From Haliclystus octoradiatus (taxonomy: Eukaryota; Cnidaria; Staurozoa; Stauromedusae; Haliclystidae), in contig OU744451.1 in NCBI GenBank assembly GCA_916610825.1, positions 23,634,349-23,698,348 of the forward strand: DNA of 64,000 nt, given 5' to 3'. Both the position numbers and the translations under genes were made by a program. The stretch's first letter is position 1, and each line of letters starts with the position of its first letter. Below are positions 40,701-52,700 of this stretch, piece after piece. Below the pieces are notes generated by a model. It was given only the letters and a program-made list of their open reading frames with translations. It was not told where the DNA came from and made no database searches.

Positions 40701-43700
40701 GATTAAACATGTGTTTGTTCTTAAGGAAGTATATTGTCTCGTTTTAAACACAACTAATTGATTTTTGTCTAGCTTCCAGAATTTCAACCAATGCCTATTC
40801 CAACAGTAGTCATGGATGTGGATCATCAGGTGGAACAATAGATCTACTTGCAAAAGAGATTATATTCAATGAAAAGGCTTTATTGTTAGCCAAAGGATCA
40901 GCTGGATTCCATGGTGGTGATGGGGGAGTCATTCATTTATCATCACAGATGCCAATTCAACAGGATCATATGGAATATATATTTGCAAACGGAGGAGTTG
41001 GGCAAGAAATATCTGGATGTCAAGGAGAAGTAAGAGGTAAATATACCGAAGGGATCAATTATACTGATTGAGAAAACTAACTTCTTCTTAACTATTAACT
41101 GTCAATTAACTAGATTGAGAAGCGGATAGCATCCCATTTAGGAAAATGCAAGACTTCATGGATTTGTTTTAATTGACATGAGTTCCATTTCATCTCAATT
41201 TCTGTTTTTTTTTTTGCTGAATGTAATCCTAATGACATTGAAATATATATTTCAGGCGTGCGGGTATCTCCCAAATCAAAGAACTTCGAAATCCAAATAA
41301 TTTCTACACACCGTTCTCTACTCATTAGAAATTGTAACTTCCATAAGTTGTTCAATTGTAAATGTGTATAGCCGTCTTTTTTCGTTCGTAAACACACGCC
41401 ACCACCTGGCTCGTCTGAATCGGTGTGTGTTGACGAAAAATGTGAGAGGTGGCCAAACGGATCTTGTATTTGTTGCCAACACTCACTGATTCACGCCAAC
41501 TCAACTTATATGCCCACGATTTTTATTGAAAAATGGCAAACGAGTTCATGCATATAGGAGTTACATTAATTTCAAGGATATTGAACTTGAATTCGTTTGA
41601 TAAACGAAAATAAAACATAGAGATTAAATTAACAAAATTCCAAATTTGAACTGTTCACATCGTTTTATTTTCTAGCTCATGACATTTGGCGACCAATTGA
41701 GCCTCTGTTTACTGAAACAACAGAAAAGATTACAACAACAGAATCAACCACCAATATAAGACCAACGGCTGATTTTACATTATCTCCTCCTGTTAACGAG
41801 ACTTTAATTGAAGTATGTTCGGTGATATAAATTTTGATTTATTGTGAATGTTCAGTCCATATGAGAGCTCAATAGCCTACTCTTTTCATCAAATGGGTGT
41901 AATGATATAATCTAGCATGCTTGATAACACCCCTTTAATTCAATTAAAAAGTGGAGCATTGGACACTCAAATAATTTGTTTGTAAAATTGCGTAAGGATT
42001 GCAATACTGTCAGTACGTATTCAGAAGGGGGTGATCCAAGAGCGTACAGGCTGCATATACAGAGGCAGGGGTGTCAAATATTGTGACATTTACTGAGTAC
42101 GTATTCTATAGATGGCCCCTTGGCACGGTTCATCCATAAAGAATGTCAACTCTTGACCTTTATGGATTGTCCTTTCCCTCATATATTTTCGTAGTAGAAA
42201 ATCGTTTCACACTTTATTGTAGCAAAATTGAAATGAACACTGTAGTAAGCTGAACAGGCTTTTCTGTCACAAAATTAAAAACTTGATATTTTTTAACAAG
42301 TAAAAATGAAATTTGTTGCTTTTCTGCTGGTGAAAAGTTAACGACAAGAAATGCTCAAAATAAGACCTGATTTTCCCAATTCTTTCTTACATATCTGAAA
42401 TTTTAGAAATTCAAAAGAATCAATCGCTCATCTTCACCATTGGAAGTACTACAACAGCTAGAAGGCTTAACAACAAATGAATCATTAACATCAGTGGAAA
42501 TAGTAGAGTCATTAACGATTTTAACGGACATCCTTAATAGTGCTCCAAGCTCTAAACATCAAGATAAATTCGAATCAAAGAAATTAGTCACCGTAAGTTT
42601 GTTTTAATTTTATCAAAATGAAAACTCATTCTTTACTTTAACTTGATTCTGGGACTTTATGGTATATGTATGTTCTTGGAAATGGTCTAACCCTGTCAAA
42701 CGTATTTTATGACCTACCAATGAGTTACACACATTACTGGGTTAAATGTAGGCAGAGTTGGATTGGGTTAGATCCATTGGAGATCCCTCGTGAACAATAG
42801 CAGTTATGACGTAAAGCCGCAAAGACAACAAAATGAAAAGATACATTTTGTTTCGATACGAAGAATACAAAACAAAAATAAAGCAGAAAACCAAATAAAA
42901 ACATAAATCGAAACACAATGATTCGAATGATACTATTTTCTAACATTTTCATGCTAAATTCGGAGAGTTATTATAAGCGCACATACGTTTGAAGCAACTC
43001 TCTTTTATACGCTAAGATTACGCCGAGGTGATGATTGTCAATCACAATTATATACAACAAGCAATGTCTTACCCATGTTGCTTGGTTAATTTGGCTGTAT
43101 TTAAACTACCTTTGACGTAAAATGAAATTGGAAAACACGTGAATTCTAATATCAAACAATGGAAACCCAACGCAACGAAGCATGTCGTAGGTTGGTAGCA
43201 TGGTGGTGCCACAAAGCAAAACAAAAACAAAAACAATGCGTGGAATGCCATTTTGTTTCGATACGCAAAACAAACAAAAAGTATGAAAAAACTAAACCCG
43301 TTAGGTACAACTGTTTTCAATTATCTATCAGATGATATGCTATTTGATTCATTTGGTTTTGAAATGGCCGAGATTTTGATTTGATTTTATTTATTCGTCA
43401 TATAAAATATAACAGGCAAATACAGGGAATTAAACTCACAAATAATTTCAGTTACATACAGCCTTACACAATAACAAAAGCAAGATTAACATAAAAATGA
43501 TATTAAAAGAAAAGACCATCTCCACGAGGGATTTTTTAAAAACTTTGAACTGTTTTTGAGCTTACCACAGCCTCAGGTAAAATATTCCAGCAAGGTACCA
43601 CTCTCTGAATAAATACATTTAATTGTGCTGCTTAACTGGTACGTTTGCATGGAATTAAGTCGTTGTGAATGACCAAGCATTGAACATTTATTTGCGATTA

Positions 43701-46700
43701 ATTTCCAATTAAGAGAGGAAAGAAATAAATCAATTAAATTATGCATTATTCTATGCATTATAATTATAGAAAACTACCGCTAACACACATACGTAAATAC
43801 ATTCGCATTGCATTTATAGGTATAGATCGAAAAAGGTAAAATTATTATTTTATTTTTATTTTTTTATAGCAAGTTATGAAAACTGCATCAACAATTATTA
43901 CTGCATCGGTGAAATCAAATCATACGAAGAACAAAACAAGATTTGAAGTAAATCTCAGATTTTGGAAATTTTAATTCCTGCAAGAATATTTTGCTAGTTT
44001 TAAACTTTTCACTTGTTCTGTGCCAAAATATTTTTTATTTTGATCAAAAATGTCCTGTTTCAAGTGAATTATATATGGTACATGCCTAACGTCACAATCG
44101 CTTGAAAATAGCAAATGGGCAATTATTCTTGCTTGAAACAAGGTATATTTGATTAAAACAAGAAATTGTTTTTCACAAAATAAGTGAATCAAGCTTAAAA
44201 CAAAGCAAATATTTTTTCAAGAAATGCAATCTTTTCCTGTGTATATAATTCAGCACTCTTGACGAAGTAGAAGAAAGTTTGAATCCCTGCTAGGATAATC
44301 TACTGGGCTTGAAGGCATGTTATCCTTGGTGGTTGCAGCTACGAAACTGTTGTTGGCGTCTAGCTTTCTAGCCATATTGAAGTGTTCTTTTATAGTATTT
44401 GAAATTCAATAATTTGCAGCTGAAATGAATATTGATTAATAAGCATTAATGATTGATATTTATAATTTTAGATAGATTGCCTGATGATCATAATATTGAT
44501 AATAAATTGCCTGATGATCGCCAAAGACATGAAACTATTAGTAGCAAACATTTGCGTTTATCTATTATTATTAAATAGCTCTGCATCTATGACATCGAGC
44601 ATTATTACAACAGCAGAGGCTGCATAAGTACTTAATTTACATTATAATTTTAGACATAAAGACAAGCAATTAAAAATGTGGTAATTCTGCAACGTTTCGT
44701 CACTCTCTAATTATGACATCTTCAAGCGGCTATTAAATAAAAAAGATGAAAGCCATTTACAATCGATGAATATTTGATAGTCTTACTAAACTAATTTACA
44801 ATAAAATGTGAAAAAGAAGCTCAGCAGATTCAACAGAATCAAATAAAAATTGATACAAAATATTCATTTTTTTACAATTCATTTTTTTTCCAAAATAGTA
44901 TTCCTTAAAAATGTCATATTGCTGCATTGACGAAACGTTGCAAAGTTTCGTCTCTTTTATTGCATGTCTTTCTATTCAATTTATTAAGCAAAAACGTTTT
45001 GACTAGATGTGCTTATCATGGTGATTGGAATTCCATTTTATATGGTTTTATTATGCTCGTATACAGTGTCGGTACAGGTGTGCATATTTTATTGTGTTTA
45101 AAGTACTTTGTTGCAATTTCGTATCCGTCTTTTGTTTTCAGAAGAAGGATCTCCCTTTATCTGGCCATCCGCAAGACAATATCCTTCCTTATTTAGCAGA
45201 GCGTTTAGATCAATTTGGACAGAAGATTTTGAAGTATTTGCCTAAAAATGAATCGATTGCTGTGGAAACTGAGAACATAGGTAACATACTGTATAATACG
45301 ATAAATTGATGACAGAATCATCATTTATTCAGCAACCGATATGCTTAGGGGTTTTTTTACGAGGTTGTAACGATGTTGATGCTTTTTTCACGACAAAATA
45401 ATAATACTGATGCTGCTCAACCAACCGACCAATCTAATTAATCTAATTAATCTAACCACACTTTGTAATTTAAATGACCATTTTTAAGGTATAGAATAAT
45501 TCACTGTGACGTTCTGAACTAATTAGAGTAAAATGTGTTTGAAATGTGCACCGGAACTAGATTTAGGCTCTTTTAATTATTTTCTATATATGACCCAAGA
45601 ATCGAATGCAGCTATGATTGGTTGATCTATGGAACTATCTGTACTACTACTACAGAAACTCTAGAATTATGGAGAACGAATCTATTAGCTAAATCCATAG
45701 TGAGACATCTGTTCCGTTTAGTCAAACTCTTTGATGTTAATCAGACAGTTTTAATATTTCAAGAAATGATATACAATAAACCAAATTTTATATAAAAAAT
45801 CTGTAATAAGATTTGCTTGCCATTCTACTTCAGTATCAAATGCACGCATGATATGCGTATAAAATTTAGCTAGAGAAAGACCTCATGAACCGTGAACCCT
45901 CTTTGGGAGTTAATTAAGCATTTTGAAGGTCTGGTGTACTTTCATTTGTATTACAATTTGCATCCTAGATTTGAAAAGAAATATTTACTGCATACAAATT
46001 AAGATAGGCTTGGAAAAATGGTTAGGCTGAAGCAAAATTTTTAAAAGAAATCTTTTTCCAACTAAGGATCGAAACAATGAACTTGGCATTTACTCTTCGT
46101 TTGATTAATCTAAACAGTTTTATTATCTCTGATTGTATTATTCTAAATTTCTTACTCTTTTATCATATTTGAAGCAATTGAAATGCATCCGATCGACTTG
46201 AAGAATTTTTACGGTTGTTATTTTCCTGGATGTAAAACTAGTGAGTTGATTGGTGAAATTAAACTCTCTGAGAATACAATATTTCTGCCTGGTGACATAT
46301 TTGGCAATGCAACACGTAAGTTAACTGAAAATATATAGAGAAATATCAACATAATCATAACTTATCCAGAACTCGATAAGTTTGCGAGTTTCAGAAACAG
46401 AATCATAACATTCAGCTGTTCAGTGTTTTCCCACGTCAGTACTTTGTTTATATAATACGTTTCTTCTTTAATACAGACTAAGGCGACTCTTTTACTGGTC
46501 AAGATTCCCCACTTTGAAGATTTTAATAGACAGTGAATCATTTTACATGTTCACACCTGAGATCAGCAATAAACATTCCCAATTATATTTCGCAAGTAGA
46601 TCGATCAATCGAGTCACTCATAGAAATAGAACAGCGGCTAAGGTTTCTGATGAGTGCGATACTGTCTGCAAAGTCTATTATGATATAAATGTTTTCCATT

Positions 46701-49700
46701 CTCCATTCTAGGAGACTCCTTCATTGGAGTGACATTTGTACATGTGAAAGGGATTGAAAAAGATGCCACGTGGTCAGTATATTCTGATAAACACAATTAT
46801 TACAGGGGAATACGTTCTCTAAGGAGATTTTACTTTGGAATCTTTCTGTAGCACCCCAATATTGCAGGTTTTGCTGTAAATGATTCTCCACAATTGCCAA
46901 AATCTCTATTAGTTACTAACGTTTGCATTTGATTGCACGACATGGGTCTCAGGGTCTGGACATCGGACAGCAAGATATATATCGGATTCACAGCTGGATA
47001 TCGGATATTCCACAATAGGAAGCCAACATTGAAATTTGATATTCCAAAACTGGCTTCTTCCCTTATCTCACCCATATATAGAAGAATCCCCGGGGAAATT
47101 ATCTATTAATATGACCTTAAATAGAAGAAGAAATCTACTAACGAACAAATAAACCGTAATAAAATCATAAATGTGATTTTGATATTAATAAGCGTTACTA
47201 TATAACATAGCAGCGTGTCACGTGGTGTGTGTGTGTAACTTTTATTTTGTTTCGTATTCAAAATGAGCAATATGCTCGTTTACAATGAAACGAAAGATCA
47301 TACAGTTATTATATAATAATTACAGTGTTACAAGTTACAACAAATAGGCTTATACAGAGTACAAAACTACGATTTACATAAACAATTTTTAACATTACAT
47401 TTATTTTCTGTGATTTACTGGTAACATCGTTCTAATAGGATGCCTTTACTCTCCATCGCTCTAGTGGTTTCCAGGAATTGGAGATTAACACAAACTAACC
47501 AATCAATATTTGAAACATCGAATGTTTATGAAAAATAAATGCTAATATTCAATAACATATGCCTATGATTACAAAATATAGACGCAATATAGAGATCTGT
47601 TATTTATTTATGTTTTTATATTTCTATATATTATGAATCAATAGGTTGGCAAATGATGGGAAGCTTGTTCATGTTGTTTCCGACTTATTAACGATATCAA
47701 CATCATCAAATTTTACACGAGGCTTTAGCAGACCTATTATTATCACTCACAATATTACAGTCAATGTAAGCATGCATTCATAAATGAATCAATTTTAGAG
47801 CACCGTTGTAATTAACTAATAGAAAACGGTGCTGAGTTTTATGTACTCTGATACGAACACGCTGGGTGCGTAATGAGACATGAAAGAGGCTTAAAAATCA
47901 CGAGCCGATAGGCGAGTGATTTTGGCCTCTTTCGGAGTGTCTCATAGCACCCAAAGTGTTCGAATCTGAGTACTTAACACGGATAACCGTTTTCTATTTG
48001 TTTTATAAAATAAATAACCTGTTTATTTTGACATTAAAAAGCTCAAAATGATGATCATATATAAATTCTCCTAAAATGACGTCATTGTAGGGACTAGAAC
48101 TAGCGCGGATTTTCAATAGAAACACGCTCTGCCATTTGAAAAAAGCTACGACAAGTTATAAAAAGGGAGTATAATAGATTGAAAATAAACGCAAAGAGCA
48201 TTGGTTAAGTGTAAATACATTATTCATATAGAAGATTTAAAGTATTATTCAGCTACTCGTATACAGGATCCTATGTTTTTATGCTTAAACGCTGAAATGT
48301 ATCGTATCGTAATGTACCGCTTTGGCGTTTATCAACAAAACAAAACTGCTGTATGAACTACGAATAGAAACATTGAACAAGGGAATTTTATAGATAAATG
48401 TTTACTTGATGATTTCTTTTCAAAATTATTGTCTTTTGTGTTGCTAATTTTAATTCGAAGGTTATTTTTGAGCGCTCTATCAAGTAAAGCTTTCTTCATA
48501 TGAACGCCATTTTGTTTTTGTTGCTAAATTGTTTCATTTTGGGGCATTAAACCAAAAGCCGTAATTTTACGATTTTACCCAGCCTGACACAAACATCAAC
48601 AATAACCAATCAGCGATCAGTATCACATTCGATGATTTTATAATATGGCACGTATAATTATACTTTTGAACTAAAAGGCAGCAATGGAACAGACATGATT
48701 TACAACGTTTCGTCACGTTTCGTTATCAACATCTTCAGGTAAGAAAGTGAAAATGGAAATTAAATTTTGATATGGAAATTTTCACTCTTTTACCTGAAGA
48801 TGTTACCAAGAAGATAACGAAGGTTTTAAATCATATCTCTTTTATCATGTCTTATAAAAAGCTTCTTTGATGTTGATTTGATAACAAAAGTCAACGAAGG
48901 AATTTTAAAATATAATATGAAAAAAATTAAATTCTTTAGTTGACTTTTCTTATTTTATCATGTCGCTTTGAGGTTTGAATTAATTATAATTGTGGGTCTT
49001 CTCCATACTAGTTTTTAGTGCAGTGCTGGATGAAAATGTTCACAGCATTTATAGGTCTTTATAGAAATCTAATATCCTCTGACACACCATATAGTAATTG
49101 TATATTTAATTAATATACTCAGAAAATGTTCATGTTAGAAGCTGGACAATCAATTCTCAAAACTAACACATTTTCGCTTGAAACAAGAATATACAGACTT
49201 GCTCACTTAATAGCTAGGTAAATATTTCTCATTGTAATAAAATATTTAAATTTTGAAAATTTGACCCAAAAAATTATAAAATAAAGAAAAATCCACTCCA
49301 TAATTTTGATTTTGCTGTGCAAGGTGTTCAACAGTGAAACATGTAACTCGTTTTCCCCGAATTTGTCAGGCTTTGTATTCCCTCAAAACTGCTTCAATTT
49401 ACAAAAACGACTTCAATATAAAAGTAAAAATGTTGTTTGTGAACTATCTTTGCCTATCGTTCTCTATTAGCTGCAGTGCAAAGAGATCTGTGTAATTAAT
49501 AAAAATGTTATCGTTCATCAACTGCATCACTCATGTGTGTTGTAAAGCCCACGCGGTTCACAGCTCTTATAGCTAATCAGTTTGCAAGGACCAAAATCTA
49601 ATGTTCAAATAAAGGGATGATAAACCCCTTGGAATTCATCAGTTAGACCATGACTTTTCTTAACATACATTTTAATAATGAGAATAATTGAAGAAGTTTG

Positions 49701-52700
49701 ATGTCTTTGTCATCTTTTCGTTTTTTGGATCGTGTTATTATTCTCTTGGTCTTGAATAAGCTTCCAACGCTACTAACCACTACACACATCTTGACGCCAT
49801 TTTAGAAAGTTGGATTTTCCTACCATTTTTGAGAGGAGAAACTCGATTTCTATTTCACCAAATGTTAATGTGCAAAGTTCTGTACGCATGCGATAAAAAG
49901 GAATACCAAATCGGTTTCGTCTCCTTACTTATATTTTCAGGCAAAAATAGATGAAGAATTTTCTCTTGGTTATTGGGAAGAAAAATCGTGAGTAATAAAA
50001 CTGCCGTTCATTTATTGCGAGCAGGAAAACTGCAGTTAAATGATTGTATAAATTATGTAACACTATATTATAGAACAAATTAAATTTTACAAATAATACT
50101 GTTAAATGAAGAATCGTTATTTTTTTACTTCAGAGGTGAAATGTGGAATGGTACATGGGCTAGCAATGGTTGTGTCTCAAAACGAGTTCAAGGAATGGTC
50201 CAATCAAAATGCTTTCATATGACCACATTTGCTATATTGATGCAAGTTGCAGATTTTGAGGTGAGTTTAGAAAATACTAAATGCCTTTTTGATAAGCAGG
50301 AAAGTGTATGTCTCGTCATGTCTCGTACGGTATCACTTTGTTATTACGTTATAACGGTATTACGTTATAACAACATGACCTGTGTGATAGAGCTTACGCA
50401 GTCGCTAGAGCTTTGGACCATTAACCCGCCGCAAGGTCTCAGGTTTGTTTCTGGGCAGGATCAGTATAGGATTAAACCCGGAAAGGCATCCAGTCGTCGA
50501 CAGAGAAATATTTACCTAGCTATTAAGTGAGCAAGTTTGTATATTCTTGTTTCAAGCGAAAATGTGTTAGTTTTGAGAATTGATTGTCCAGCTTCTAACA
50601 TAAACATTTTCTGGGTATATTAATTAAATATACAATTACTATATGGTGTGTCAGAGGATATTAGATTTCTATAAAGACCTATAAATGCTGTGAACATTTT
50701 CATCCAGCACTGCACTAAAAACTAGTATGGAAAAGACCCACAAATATAATTAATTCAAACCTCAAAGCGACATGATAAAATAAGAAAAGTCAACGAAAGA
50801 ATTTAATTTTTTTCATATTATATTTTACGTCACATATACTGCTGTTACATATGCAATCTAAATCCACTAAGATAAATACGCTTATTAAACTTTGCATTAA
50901 TTAATTGGTGCCTTGCTTACATATACAATCATTGACAGTAGAGGATTGGAAAAGTTGTTATAACAACATGACCTGTGTGATAGAGCTTACGCAGTCGCTA
51001 GAGCTTTGGACCATTAACCCGCCGCAAGGTCTCAGGTTTGTTTCTGGGCAGGATCAGTATAGGATTAAACCCGGAAAGGCATCCAGTCGTCATAAAATGT
51101 ACTCGCGTTTCTTCTAATAATAATCAATTAAAGAAATCATTTATCTACGCAGCAATCTCTAATGTGTAGCGGGTGGAATGAGTCGATGACGATTAAATAC
51201 CACACGCGTACATTGGCGATTCTGAGATATATATATTTGATGTAATAATAACTGTAGCTGGTCACCTACAGGGAGAGAATGAATAAGGGTTATTATATCC
51301 GTTGATAAAGAGAGCCTCGATGAAGGTGGACCAGCTTTGCTAATATAGGTGCTGTCGCCATGAAAGGCAGTCATGAAAAGGTTTAATACATTACAGACAG
51401 TGATTTTCATTTACAAGGTATAAGTGATTACAAACCGAAGCTTTACAGTTAACAAAGGAAATACATTGTGTGTAAGACAGTAGATATAAAACAATCCACT
51501 ACAAATGTACTCAGGTTGTGCATATCATATGATAACAACAATACATTAATATATATTGTAAATTGTTTCCTTTCTTATTGAACGTATACATAATGCTCAA
51601 TGCAATGTATAGTATAGCTTTAGGTGCTATACAGGATAGAAATCATACCGGGCAAGTATCTCACCATCAGACTAAAAATGATACTGGGTTGATTTTGGAA
51701 TACAATAGTACAACTCTGACGGCTACGTAGTTCGAAGCTGACAGTAATTTTTCGAGATTCTTAAAGTAACGATCAACCAAGTAAACATATGAAAGCAAAA
51801 TATGATTCGAATAATTTGGAATATCGGTTTTAAATCTGTCTGGATTTTTTAATTATTTTTATCATTTTTCCACAAACCGGGTAAGCTTGCAGCTTTTTTC
51901 ACCGGGGTGGTTGGCTGATTTGTTAGCATTTCGAAGCTTGTGTGCGTTTAACAGCCGGATGCTTTTCCTGATGCCAACCTATAGTGATCCGGACAGGGAT
52001 TGAACCCGAGACCCTGCGGGTCGTGGTCCAACGCCCTAGCCACTACACCAAGGCCGCACATTAAATTGGAGAAATTTCCCGTACAAAATTTGAAACTGTT
52101 TGTTTTGTATATTTGAATCACAGCATATATACATGCATATAACTCTTTTCAATATCTCTTTTTGGAAGCAGACTTTTATACATTTTGCTTCCTTAACTTT
52201 TGTTTTGCATGTACAAGCGATTTTGTTGTATAAAGGCTTTTGCTTGTTGTAGGTATTGGAAGAGCACAGAACAGCAATGTCAGTTATATCATATATTGGA
52301 TCTTCCATATCTCTTATCGGTTTATTAATGACATTTGGCACTTTCATGTCAATCAGGTAAAGTATCATCATGTTTGATTAGTACTACTACAATTTTATTA
52401 CTGCAATAAGGCTATTCTGACAGCACATGTTTCGTCCTGCTAGAGGAATCAGCATGGATATCTTTCTGATATCCTTTCTCGCCAGGTGTCGTACCTAAAT
52501 TCCTGATAATGAATTGTATCGCATCACGAATAACATCCTTGGAATATGTATTTGCATTGAGTCACTCGCGTTGCTGGGTTAATCCAATTACATACGTAAC
52601 AATGATAAATATTCAACTAAATTGATGTGTTCTTGGAATTCGATAGCCGGCGAAATTTGATATTGAATATGAAAGGCATATAGTTAATACATTTGAAGCG

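Larger units (their letters stand above)
37910..40772 (+). other. Receptor introns 7 and 8 (interrupted by exon 8)
   Basis: Intron 7 (37910-38351) has no recognisable feature. Intron 8 (38421-40772) begins with a full-length family A SINE, has a short (GT)n near 39995, and ends in a minus-strand LINE reverse-transcriptase fragment about 40 bases before exon 9. Confidence 0.6.
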
